Assembly: GCA_030849075.1 (NCBI GenBank) | Contig: JASAOO010003039.1 | Coordinates: 1-13,419, forward strand | Direction: 5' to 3' | DNA: 13,419 nt | From: Zelonia costaricensis | Lineage: Eukaryota > Euglenozoa > Kinetoplastea > Trypanosomatida > Trypanosomatidae | Shown: positions 6,287-13,419 of the stretch, piece after piece | Layout of the letters: the number at the start of each line of letters is the position of its first letter | Numbering within the stretch: position 1 is the stretch's first letter | Translations under genes and position numbers: made by a program | The notes under the pieces: generated by a model | The model's database searches: none | What the model was told of the DNA's origin: nothing | Seen by the model: only the letters and a program-made list of their open reading frames with translations

Positions 6287-9208
6287 TCAGTTGTAGAACT
6301 CCAGCGGCGTGCACGAGCACATCAGGTTGCGGTCGCCGTACGTGTTGTCGATGCGGCCAACACTCGGCCAGAACTTCTCACGGTACTGGTGGTGGGTGGG
6401 GTAGGCGGCAAGCTGGCGCGAGTACGGGCGGTTCCACTCGTCGGCCGTGACGCACTTCGCCGTGTGGGGGGCGTTGGTCAGCACGTTGTTGTCCTTGGGC
6501 TGGTCGCCGCGCTCGACCGCTGCAATTTCGCGGCGGATCGAAATGAGGGCGTCGGCCAGGCGATCCAGCTCCCGCTTGGACTCGCTCTCAGTCGGCTCGA
6601 TCATGAGGGTGCCCGCGACGGGGAAGGCGAGCGTCGGGGCGTGGAAGCCGTAGTCCATGAGCCGCTTCGCCACGTCCTCCGCCTCGAGGTGGGCGGTCTT
6701 CTTGAAGGGACGCAGGTCGAGGATGAACTCATGCGCGCACAGGTCGTCGTGGCCCAGGAAGCAGATGGTGTAGTGCTCCTCGAGCCGCTTCTTGAGGTAG
6801 TTCGCGTTGAGCACCGCGTACTCGGTGCAGGTCTTGAGTCCGCGCGAGCCGAGCATCATCATGAGCGTGTAGGAGATGGTCGCGATCGAGGCGGAGCCGT
6901 AGCCGGCCTGCGACACCTGACCGAACGGCTGCGAGCCACCAACCGTGGGCCCGTAGGCGCTGTTCGGCAGGAAAGGCGCGAGGTGCTGCCGCACCGTAAT
7001 GGGGCCGAGGCCAGGGCCGCCGCCGCCGTGCGGGATGGAGAAGGTCTTGTGCATGTTCATGTGGCACACGTCGCCGCCGATGAAGCCGGGGCCGGTGTAG
7101 CCGACGAGCGCGTTGAGGTTGGCGCCGTCGATGTAGCACTGACCGCCGTGCTCGTGCACCATGGTCGTGATCTTGCGGATGTCCTTGTCGTACAGGCCGT
7201 AGGTGCTCGGGTACGTGATCATAAGGCAGGACAAGTCCTTGGCGTGCTTCTTGCACTTCGCCTCCATGTCCGCCATGTCCACCCGCCCGTCGTCGAGGCA
7301 CTTCACCGTCACGACCTTGAGCCCCGCCAGCACCGCAGACGCTGGGTTCGTGCCGTGGGCGCTGTTCGGGATGAGGCAGACGTCGCGGTGGCTCTCGCCA
7401 CGCGATTCGTGGTAGGCGCGAATGACGCGCAGCCCGGCGTACTCGCCCTGCGCTCCGCTGTTCGGCTGCATGGAGCAGGCCGCCATGCCGGTGATGTCGC
7501 ACAGCTTCTGCTTCAGGTCCACCAGCATCGCGTTGTAGCCGCGCGCCTGGTCCTCTGGGGCGTACGGGTGCAGCGCGTTGAACTCGGGCCAGCTCAGCGC
7601 CCGCATCCCCGCCGCGGGGTTCAGCTTCATCGTGCACGACCCGAGCGGGATCATGCCGTGTGTGAGTCCATAGTCCTTGCGCTGCAGCCGCTGGATGTAG
7701 CGCATCAGCTCCGTCTCGCTCTTGTGGCTGTTGAAGACGGTCCCTTGCATGAACTTGGAGGTGCGCTGCAGCGGCTCCGGCACAACCGCGATGGTGTCCG
7801 CGACACGCGTGAGCGCCTCTATGTTCGGCGTCGACATGCCGGCAGCCTGCAGAAGGGCCGTGATGTGGTCCTCAGTCGTGGCCTCGTCCAGCGAGACAGA
7901 GATGTGCTGCTTGGCTCGGTCGGCAAAGACGTTGATGCCCTTTTCCACGCAGCGCTGCGCGTAGTCGGCCGCCGTCAGGCTGCTGCCCTCGAGCGAGAAG
8001 GTGAGCGTGTCAAAGTACGTCGCGTTCAGCGGGGTGAAGCCGAGCGACTCCATGCCAACGGCGAACAGCTTCGCTTTCTGGTGGATCTCCTTCGCCAGCT
8101 GCTTCAGCCCCTCCGGGCCGTGGTAGATGCCGTAAAAGGCGTTTATGTTGGCCAGCAGCGCCTGCGCCGTGCAGATGTTCGACGTTGCGCGCTCGCGCTT
8201 GATGTGCTGCTCGCGCGTCTGCAGCGCCATGCGGATCGCCGGGTCGCCGGCGCTGTCCTTGCTGATGCCGACGATGCGGCCGGGAGAGACGCGCTTGAAG
8301 TCGTCCGACATGGCCATGAACGCGGCGTGCGGGCCGCCGTAGCCGAGCGGGGTGCCGAAGCGCTGCGCACTGCCCACCACGACGTCGGCGCCCATCTCGC
8401 CCACGGGCTTGATGACGCAGCTCGCCATGAGGTCGGTGCCGGCGCAGCACACCACTCCGCTCGCCTTGGCGCGCGCAAACACGCCGGTGAAGTCGTGCAT
8501 CTCACCGCTCGCGTCCGGTGTCTGGACGAAGATGCCGCCCAGGTGTGGGTCGGTGAGGTCGAGCGACTGCACATCGCCGACCACCACCTCGACGCCGAGG
8601 GGGCGCGCGCGGGTGCGGATCATCTCAATCGACGACAGGAAAACGTCCTTTGAGACGAAGAACTTCATGCGCTTGTGGCGGTGGTGGTTCAGCGCGAGGT
8701 ACATGCACTCGCCGGCTGCCGTCGCCTGGTCGAGGAGCGACGCGTTGGAGATGTCCATCTTGGTCAGGTCGCTCACCATCGTCTGGAAGTTGAGGAGGGA
8801 CTCCAGGCGACCCTGCGAGATCTCGGCCTGGTACGGGGTGTACGGGGTGTACCACATTGGGTTCTCCAGCACGTTGCGCAAGATCGCCGGCGGGACGATG
8901 CACTCGTAGTAGCCCTGGCCAATCATGCTCTTCAGGATCTTGTTCTGGCCTCCGAGGCTCTTGAGGTAGGACAGCGCCTCCGTTTCGCTCAAGGGCTTGA
9001 AGGTGTCCATCGGGGTGCGCAGGATGTCCTGCGGCAGCACCGACGTCATCATCTCCGCCAGGCTCTCCTTGCCGATCGTCTTGAGCATCTCAGACGCCTC
9101 CTTGCGCGTGGGGCCGATGTGGCGGTTCAGGTACGCGTCCGTGGACGTGCAGCGCGCCAGCACCGCGGGCGCCACCACGCCCTTCACAGCAATCAGACGG
9201 CGAAGCAT
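6287..9208 (-). CDS. GCVP: Glycine dehydrogenase (decarboxylating), P-protein of the glycine cleavage system
   Basis: This 973-residue PLP enzyme decarboxylates glycine and loads the aminomethyl group onto lipoyl-GCVH in the mitochondrial matrix. With GCVT and GCVL it yields CO2, ammonia, NADH and methylene-tetrahydrofolate. It has the full-length eukaryotic/proteobacterial architecture, with an N-terminal and a C-terminal aminotransferase-like half in one chain. Markers are RHIGP (29-33), YTPYTPYQAEISQGRLE (120-136), GSCTMKLN (523-530) and the PLP-lysine motif HMNMHKTFSIPHGGGGPG (716-733) with Lys721. The start MLRRLIAVKGVVAPAVLARC is a typical short, Arg/hydrophobic trypanosomatid mitochondrial presequence. 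The frame remains open for 196 codons upstream, but that part is His/Thr/Ser/Pro low-complexity and lies beyond a strong splice acceptor at 9222-9221. The frame is intact and the length normal. I recall the Leishmania gene as chromosome 26 gene 0030. Confidence 0.97.
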   Translation of the reverse strand: MLRRLIAVKGVVAPAVLARCTSTDAYLNRHIGPTRKEASEMLKTIGKESLAEMMTSVLPQDILRTPMDTFKPLSETEALSYLKSLGGQNKILKSMIGQGYYECIVPPAILRNVLENPMWYTPYTPYQAEISQGRLESLLNFQTMVSDLTKMDISNASLLDQATAAGECMYLALNHHRHKRMKFFVSKDVFLSSIEMIRTRARPLGVEVVVGDVQSLDLTDPHLGGIFVQTPDASGEMHDFTGVFARAKASGVVCCAGTDLMASCVIKPVGEMGADVVVGSAQRFGTPLGYGGPHAAFMAMSDDFKRVSPGRIVGISKDSAGDPAIRMALQTREQHIKRERATSNICTAQALLANINAFYGIYHGPEGLKQLAKEIHQKAKLFAVGMESLGFTPLNATYFDTLTFSLEGSSLTAADYAQRCVEKGINVFADRAKQHISVSLDEATTEDHITALLQAAGMSTPNIEALTRVADTIAVVPEPLQRTSKFMQGTVFNSHKSETELMRYIQRLQRKDYGLTHGMIPLGSCTMKLNPAAGMRALSWPEFNALHPYAPEDQARGYNAMLVDLKQKLCDITGMAACSMQPNSGAQGEYAGLRVIRAYHESRGESHRDVCLIPNSAHGTNPASAVLAGLKVVTVKCLDDGRVDMADMEAKCKKHAKDLSCLMITYPSTYGLYDKDIRKITTMVHEHGGQCYIDGANLNALVGYTGPGFIGGDVCHMNMHKTFSIPHGGGGPGLGPITVRQHLAPFLPNSAYGPTVGGSQPFGQVSQAGYGSASIATISYTLMMMLGSRGLKTCTEYAVLNANYLKKRLEEHYTICFLGHDDLCAHEFILDLRPFKKTAHLEAEDVAKRLMDYGFHAPTLAFPVAGTLMIEPTESESKRELDRLADALISIRREIAAVERGDQPKDNNVLTNAPHTAKCVTADEWNRPYSRQLAAYPTHHQYREKFWPSVGRIDNTYGDRNLMCSCTPLEFYN

Positions 9209-9220
9209 CGACGCTGTCGT

Positions 9221-9246
9221 CTGCGGAGGAGAGGGAAGGGAGACGG
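9221..9246 (-). promoter_or_regulatory. Predicted SL trans-splice acceptor for GCVP
   Basis: The sense strand reads CCGTCTCCCTTCCCTCTCC followed by TCCGCAG, with the acceptor AG at 9222-9221. The tract is nearly pure pyrimidine. The native 5' leader would be 12 bases, which rules out any N-terminal extension and supports the MLRRL start. Confidence 0.6.
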
Positions 9247-9402
9247 AGTGTGCCGTGGGTGAGTGAGAAGGGCTGTGCGCGGGGGCTCGGACGGAAACCA
9301 ATGTGGTTTTCCACGTGCGTGTGTGTATGTGTGCTTGTGGGGAAGGAGAGGGGAGGGGGGGGGAACGGCGGTGCGGTTCGCAAAGAAGTTGAGGTGTGCG
9401 AA

Positions 9403-9428
9403 TGTGTGTGTGTGTGTGTGTGTGTGTG
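9403..9428. repeat. (TG)13 microsatellite
   Basis: Thirteen TG units on the plus strand ((CA)13 on the sense strand), about 195 bases upstream of the GCVP start. It lies outside the minimal predicted splice-acceptor tract. Confidence 0.95.
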
Positions 9429-10315
9429 CTGATGCTCGAGTTTCTTCCTTTTGTCTTTGGTGGGTAGATCTGACTGAAAAGAGGATGGGTGTGAAGCACG
9501 ATACCGTACTGCACGTGGGCAGAGTCGAAGTTTACAAGGAGGGAAAGGGGCGGCGAGGTGCACCGACGGACCACGACCTTGGTTAAGAAATGTGAGGGCG
9601 CGAGGGCGGAGAGAGTCGTTAGAGAGCACTGGGAGACGCGCAGGTTTGTGTGTGTGTGAACGTGGGAAGGGCGGGAGCCAGAGAGTGATTGAGGGGGTCG
9701 GGGTTCGTCGGGGCTGTCACGTTGGGAGACGAAACAAGAGATCCATGCCCTCAGGGCGGTCGCTAACGTGCCGGCCACAACGCTGCAGGCGCTCACTTCT
9801 CAGCTTGATGGCTTTCGGCTTTCCGACTTGCGCCACATGGCGTGCACTGTAACTGAAGCATCTGTGGACAGCTTGGACCTCCAGCGCGCCGGGCGTTGAA
9901 AGACCCCCACCCCCCAAAAAGAGCAGCCCGCAATCTGCCGGCTTTGCTCACGTTGACGCGGTGAGTACGCTCAGGCAGGCAGGGTCAGGGCCCCAGCTTT
10001 CTTGCTGCCTCGAAAGCGCCATTATGAGCAGCAACATTGCAGCGCCAAGCCCGTGACTCTGCGAGGCCGGCGTACTCGCCACCTGTGTGTGGGGCGTGCG
10101 CGACTTCGCACAAAGGACGCGAGTATTCTCGTGTTGCGTTCAGCGCTGCCGCTGCCCTCGCCGCAGTTCGAAAGCCCGCCTGTCCGTGCGGCCTGTCAGT
10201 GCACCTGCGCGTCTTGACTTCCTCTCTTTTCCAGCTGGTTGGCGTATGGTACACGTGGGGGGTGCGCGTTCGTTGCGTCCCAGAGGCGGTGCGTGGACTC
10301 TGGCGCGTCGACGTC

Positions 10316-11206
10316 TCACGCGAACAGCGCAACGTCCGTGAGGGCAAAGAAGGGGTGCGCGAGGGCTTCGGCGGCGGTGCACCGCGCGTCTGGGTTGAGA
10401 GCCAGCAGCGTGGTCAGCAGGTCGAGCGCCTCGGGTGGCACAAACGGAAAGAGCACGCGCAAGCCAGACCCCGTTTTGGCTTCGAAGTAGACCTTCTCCC
10501 AGTCCGGCAGCTGCCGGTACACCTCGCACGTCGCGCCTGCAGGAGTGCCGAGCACGTCGAAGATCTTCGCGATTTGGCTGATGTCGCCGTCACCAGTGAA
10601 GAGCGGACGACCAAAGCCGCGCAGCAGCTCGGCAAAGACACAGCCTGCCGCCCACACGTCCACCTCGCCCGCGTAGCGTCGCTGCCCAAACAGCAGCTCG
10701 GGTGCACGGTACCAGCGCGAGACGACTTCGTGCGACATGTCCTCCCCCAGCGGGCGGCTGAGACCGAAGTCGCCCAGCTTCAGGCAGCCGTCCGCTGCCA
10801 CGAAGCAGTTCGCCGGCTTCACGTCGCGATGCACAATGCCACCAGAGTGCAAGGCGTGTAGGGCAGTGAAAAGCATCCGCATGTACGCCTGGGTCAGGGT
10901 AAGTGGGAGGGGGTGCACAGGGCTGCACTTGCGCAGCACCGCGGCAAGGTCCTCGACGCAGCGCTCCATGACGACGGCGAGGTGGGACCCGTACGGCACC
11001 ACGTCCATCGTGCGCACGAGAAACGGCGACTCCACGCGGGAGGCGATGAGAAGCTCGCGCGCGACGGGGTGCGGGATGCCCTCGGTGAGTCGGGGCACGT
11101 GCAGCAGCTTCACGGCCACCGTTTGGCCCGTTGCCTTGACGGTGGCCATGCGCACACTGCCGAACTGGCCCTCGCCAATGACGGGCCCCAGCGCGTACTT
11201 GTCCAT
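10316..11206 (-). CDS. CRK7: CDK-family (cdc2-related) protein kinase, probably CRK7
   Basis: This 296-residue serine/threonine kinase is essentially one bare catalytic domain. Visible parts are the Gly-loop GEGQFGSV (11-18), ATP Lys33 (VAVK), the PSTAIRE-equivalent IPHPVARE (44-51) with Glu51, catalytic loop HRDVKPAN (126-133, Asp128), DFG (146-148), SRWYRAPELLFG (163-174) and LGTP (219-222). All core catalytic residues are present, so it should be active. The WYRAPELLFG region, LGTP and the C-lobe resemble CDK7 and CDK20 more than CDK1/2. The activation segment is about three residues shorter than in CDK7 and has Ser158 where the activating Thr usually sits. The divergent PSTAIRE helix suggests an unusual or no cyclin partner. 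The start gives MDKYALGPVIGEG, as expected for a CDK N-terminus, 34 bases after a predicted splice site. The symbol rests on remembered synteny with GCVP on chromosome 26; the CDK-family call is firm. Confidence 0.9.
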   Translation of the reverse strand: MDKYALGPVIGEGQFGSVRMATVKATGQTVAVKLLHVPRLTEGIPHPVARELLIASRVESPFLVRTMDVVPYGSHLAVVMERCVEDLAAVLRKCSPVHPLPLTLTQAYMRMLFTALHALHSGGIVHRDVKPANCFVAADGCLKLGDFGLSRPLGEDMSHEVVSRWYRAPELLFGQRRYAGEVDVWAAGCVFAELLRGFGRPLFTGDGDISQIAKIFDVLGTPAGATCEVYRQLPDWEKVYFEAKTGSGLRVLFPFVPPEALDLLTTLLALNPDARCTAAEALAHPFFALTDVALFA

Positions 11207-11660
11207 GGCGTGCACAGGCGGACACGTCTCAGGCGGTCGGCTGCACACAAGGGGAAGGGAAGGGAGGGGAGGCAGCGCGAGGTAGGACAGAGAGAGAAGC
11301 GGAGGGGGCGCGTTAAAGAGAAGTGAAGAGTGGCAAGGGGGGGGGTGGACTAGTGGTCTACCACGGCGCACGCAGATGCGGCCCGCTCAAAGCGGCGGCG
11401 ACGGTGCCGGTACCGACGTCTGCGCGACACCGGTTGAAGCAGGCGTTGAGAGGGTCGCTTTCGTTGCTTGAGCCTGTCGCGTGAGCGCATTCATGTAGCC
11501 TAACGGGGACACGAAGAGGAAGCCACCAAAGCAGGCAGAATACAATGAGCACAGTGCAAGTGACGGGCACGCAGCGGAAAAGGGCCGCAGACCGCACCGG
11601 AAGCACGGTGGCGAAGTTGGCATCCGTGCAGCGTGAGCGCTTCACCGCGGCCCCGTTTGA
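11207..11660. other. Spacer between the 266-residue gene and the kinase
   Basis: Non-coding spacer of 454 bases. It should hold the 3' UTR of the upstream gene (from 11660 leftward) and the kinase splice region, which is CT-rich on the sense strand from about 11350 to 11245 and includes a C10 run near 11337-11346. Short open frames (up to 95 codons) in it have no recognisable features. Confidence 0.65.
11241..11272 (-). promoter_or_regulatory. Predicted SL trans-splice acceptor for the CDK-like kinase
   Basis: The sense strand reads CCTCCCCTCCCTTCCCCTT then GTGTGCAG, with the acceptor AG at 11242-11241. The 5' UTR would be 34 bases. A second CT-rich block lies further upstream (11290-11345), so alternative acceptors are possible. 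Confidence 0.55.
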
Positions 11661-12461
11661 TTAGCTCCCATCCTCGCGCGCCATCTCCTTCGCGAGCTCA
11701 AACTTCGACCTTTTTTTGGGTGGCGCGGCGGGTGGTCTCGCCACGGTCGCGTCAGAGGTCACCGCCACCGTTGTGGGAGACGACGGTGCCGGTTGCGGTG
11801 CTTTGGCCTGTTCTTGCGGTGCGGCGGCGGTGCCGGTGGCCTGTGGTTCTGCCGCCGCTGGGCCCCCCTGAGACGCCGGCGGTGCGGGGAGAAAGGCAAG
11901 CGCGGACGCGGGAGACGGGGCGCCGTGCTCGCCCGACAACAGCAGCTGCTCCACATCCACCATGGCCGCTTCCACCTGTTTCACCGGCGCCTCCTCAACC
12001 TCACCAATCTCTGCAGCACGCGTGCGTTGGAGCTGATCGCGCTGCCGCAGCAGCTCGGCCCGCACGGAGGCGACCAGGTCCGCGCGTGGTGCCGTTCGCG
12101 TATCCCGTGCGGGCCGGGCCAGCAGCGCCCGCTGCCTCTGGAAGCGGCTCGTCTCGGTCGCAGCGCTGTCATTCGTCGCGAGCACCTTGAGCGCGCCGAG
12201 GTCCTGATTGCGCTTTGTGTGTCCGGACTCGCCCCCGTAGCGCTTGCTCGTCAGCCGGTCAGCGCGTCCGTGGACGAGCACTTCCGCCTCCCCACGCTCC
12301 GCATCATCGTCGTCGTCGCTGGCGGAGTGCAGCATGTCGCTCACGTCCTCCGCGTCGTCGCGGGCGCCGGCATCGTCGCGCGTGAGTGCCGCCGTCCGAC
12401 CACCGCGGGTCTTGCCAGCGACATTCTTCTTGAACGACTTGAGAAACTGAGAAACATCCAT
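11661..12461 (-). CDS. Conserved-looking protein of unknown function, probably nuclear
   Basis: I do not recognise this 266-residue protein. The N-terminus MDVSQFLKSFKKNVAGK is amphipathic and basic. It is followed by an acidic patch around SASDDDDDAE (46-55). A charged central part (about 105-180; RFQRQRALLARP, VRAELLRQRDQLQRTRAAE) has helix or coiled-coil character. A Pro/Ala/Gln-rich stretch (about 181-247) is likely disordered. The C-terminus has a basic, NLS-like KKRSKFELAKEMARED (249-264). There is no signal peptide or membrane segment. Support for it being real: an ATG with a splice acceptor 59 bases upstream, an uninterrupted frame, third-position G/C bias like its neighbours, and structured ends flanking the low-complexity middle. 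The composition suggests a nuclear RNA- or chromatin-associated adaptor, but that is inference. Leishmania proteins often have such Ala/Pro insertions that are absent from Trypanosoma orthologues. Confidence 0.75.
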   Translation of the reverse strand: MDVSQFLKSFKKNVAGKTRGGRTAALTRDDAGARDDAEDVSDMLHSASDDDDDAERGEAEVLVHGRADRLTSKRYGGESGHTKRNQDLGALKVLATNDSAATETSRFQRQRALLARPARDTRTAPRADLVASVRAELLRQRDQLQRTRAAEIGEVEEAPVKQVEAAMVDVEQLLLSGEHGAPSPASALAFLPAPPASQGGPAAAEPQATGTAAAPQEQAKAPQPAPSSPTTVAVTSDATVARPPAAPPKKRSKFELAKEMAREDGS

Positions 12462-12520
12462 TCTTTTAGGTGTGGCGTGATTTGATGCTTGCAAAGGCGC
12501 ACAGCAGCGTCGTCGCTCCT

Positions 12521-12570
12521 CTGAGGTGTGTGTGTGTATGTGTGTGTGTTTGTGGTTGAATGTGGTGGAG
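12521..12570 (-). promoter_or_regulatory. Predicted SL trans-splice acceptor for the 266-residue protein gene
   Basis: The sense strand shows GCCTCTCCACCAC (12570 region), then about 24 bases of CA repeat, then CCTCAG with the acceptor AG at 12522-12521. The 5' UTR would be 59 bases. The tract directly before AG is CA repeat, not a pure pyrimidine run, so the site is less certain than the others. Confidence 0.4.
12526..12549. repeat. TG/CA microsatellite before the 266-residue gene
   Basis: About twelve TG units on the plus strand with one TA interruption (12537-12538). It sits directly upstream of the predicted splice acceptor on the sense strand. Confidence 0.9.
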
Positions 12571-12821
12571 AGGCACCTCAACACGAAGTGGTGGTAGAGG
12601 GCGCGTCGCCGTGCAGGGTGAGGAAGCGAACACAAAGAGAATCAACAACAACGACACGAAGACAGCGCAGGGCGGAGGGGGGGGGGAGTAGTACCGGTGC
12701 TGACACGTAAGCATGAGCGCGTGTGCAATTCTCTCGCAAAGGGATTGGGTGGAGGCGGAGGAGGAGGAGGGTAGGAGCCCACGTACGCGGAGCAGCGAAG
12801 AATCCGGTGCTGCCGCTGGGC

Positions 12822-12898
12822 GGGACTTCAGACGCTGGACATGCGTGCGCTGTAAGACACGGACTGAAAGGAAGCAGCAGCAGGGTCTCTGAAGTCCC
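12822..12898. repeat. 11-bp perfect inverted repeat with 55-base loop
   Basis: GGGACTTCAGA at 12822-12832 is the exact reverse complement of TCTGAAGTCCC at 12888-12898, leaving a 55-base loop. Pairing does not extend cleanly in either direction. It lies in non-coding DNA and could form a hairpin in the transcript or be a chance match. Confidence 0.75.
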
Positions 12899-13360
12899 AT
12901 CTGCACCATTGCAGCACGTGAATGCGCCCTCGCCGTGGGGGTGATGTGCGGCGCAACCGGGGCTCCAGTACCTTCTTAGGTGCTGGTGAGCGACAGAGTG
13001 ACGAAGTTGCGCTGATCGTGTGCAGTTGGTTTGCGTTGGAGCGTGCTGGGGCCGAAACACCGGCTGAACCACAAAAGCCTGGGACGGCGTCATTACAAAG
13101 TGAGTTGAAGAGATGCACGCGCGACGACGGAAAGAGGGAGAGAGCAAACGAGAAAACGAGCGACGTCATCTCAGGAAATAAAGTGAAGGAACAAAAAGAG
13201 AAGAAATTGGCAGAAGTCGAGTCCGTGAAGCAGTGGCACTCGGATGCACAACGGCAAACGCCGCTCATAGGAAGGAGGGGAGGGGGGCGGCGGTGGCGAT
13301 TGGAAGCCAAACAGCCAAACTGAGGGAGTGCAGCAGAGGTGATAAAAACGCGGGGTGCCC

Positions 13361-13377
13361 GGGGGGGGGGGGGGGGG
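13361..13377. repeat. G17 homopolymer
   Basis: Seventeen G residues on the plus strand (C17 on the sense strand), preceded by GGGGTGCCC. It is capable of G-quadruplex formation on the plus, presumably untranscribed, strand. Exact length may be unreliable because long G runs are hard to sequence. Confidence 0.9.
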
Positions 13378-13419
13378 CGCCTTTGCGCGCAACAAAACCA
13401 CGCACACAGCCACCCAACG

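Larger units (their letters stand above)
9209..10315. other. Kinase-GCVP intergenic spacer
   Basis: About 1.1 kb with no recognisable gene. The part next to the kinase stop (10315-9720) has mixed composition and should be its 3' UTR; a C-rich run lies near 9900-9917 on the plus strand. From 9700 to 9220 the sense strand is CT- and CA-rich, including (CA)13 at 9428-9403, and leads into the GCVP splice acceptor. Open frames here (up to 120-196 codons) are biased and inconsistent. I compared the kinase-proximal part by eye with the SIDER-like stretch at 160-775 and saw no shared segment. Confidence 0.65.
12462..13419. other. Right-end intergenic region
   Basis: About 0.96 kb upstream of the 266-residue gene with no convincing gene. 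The left part has the splice-acceptor region and CA repeats. The middle is mixed in composition and contains an 11-bp inverted repeat (12822-12898). The right part has a G-rich block (about 13275-13294) and a G17 tract. It presumably carries the 3' UTR of the next gene to the right, which is outside the window. Open frames of up to 189 codons have biased, inconsistent translations. Confidence 0.6.

Noticed and set aside
6389..8653. Very long (754-codon) open frame on the plus strand
   Set aside because: It lies wholly antisense to GCVP. Its Val/Arg/His/Ala-rich translation is what GC3-rich coding DNA yields on the opposite strand, and it has no family features.
8840..8870. Short tandem GGTGTACGG-like repeat
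   Set aside because: It encodes the conserved YTPYTPYQ motif of glycine decarboxylases and is explained by protein sequence.
9209..9796. 196-codon in-frame N-terminal extension of GCVP
   Set aside because: The translation is His/Thr/Ser/Pro low-complexity from CA and CT tracts. A strong splice acceptor at 9222-9221 lies inside it, and P-protein homology begins after the 9208 start.

Overview
The window looks like nuclear DNA from a trypanosomatid of the Leishmania type. Six intron-free protein genes all lie on the minus strand, head to tail, separated by 450-1400 bases of low-complexity spacer. That is the layout of a polycistronic unit processed by spliced-leader (SL) trans-splicing and polyadenylation. 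The DNA is GC-rich with strong third-position G/C. A pyrimidine or CA-rich tract ending in AG lies just before every gene on the sense strand. The neighbour pair GCVP then CDK-like kinase matches what I remember of the left end of Leishmania chromosome 26 (GCVP = gene 0030, CRK7 = gene 0040). That placement is recollection, and the species is not determined.

In transcription order (right to left) the genes are: a 266-residue protein of unknown function with nuclear-type composition (12461-11661); a compact CDK-family kinase, probably CRK7 (11206-10316); the mitochondrial glycine decarboxylase P-protein (9208-6287); mitochondrial methylmalonyl-CoA epimerase (4911-4456); the ribosome-biogenesis Brix protein RPF2 (3439-2348); and the RNA-decay/splicing protein LSm7 (1846-1571). 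The left 1.57 kb has no convincing gene. It holds downstream (3'-UTR or intergenic) sequence, part of which resembles a degenerate SIDER-type retroposon. The right 0.96 kb is upstream/intergenic sequence with a 17-base G tract and an inverted repeat.

The genes do not form a functional operon, since co-transcription in trypanosomatids does not imply a shared pathway. Two adjacent products are nonetheless mitochondrial enzymes with very similar short presequences: GCVP feeds one-carbon metabolism, and the epimerase links propionyl-CoA breakdown to succinyl-CoA. RPF2 and LSm7 both act in RNA/RNP biology. Start codons were chosen where family homology begins and where a plausible SL acceptor AG lies immediately upstream. 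For LSm7 the acceptor falls inside the longer open frame and so argues against the earlier ATG.

I found no tRNA, rRNA, CRISPR array, intact transposon or telomere repeat. I see no clearly new biological system. The items most worth a second look are the putative retroposon, the unusual kinase activation loop, the very short predicted 5' leaders, the pyrimidine-biased GCVP downstream region, and CA-repeat-associated splice acceptors.
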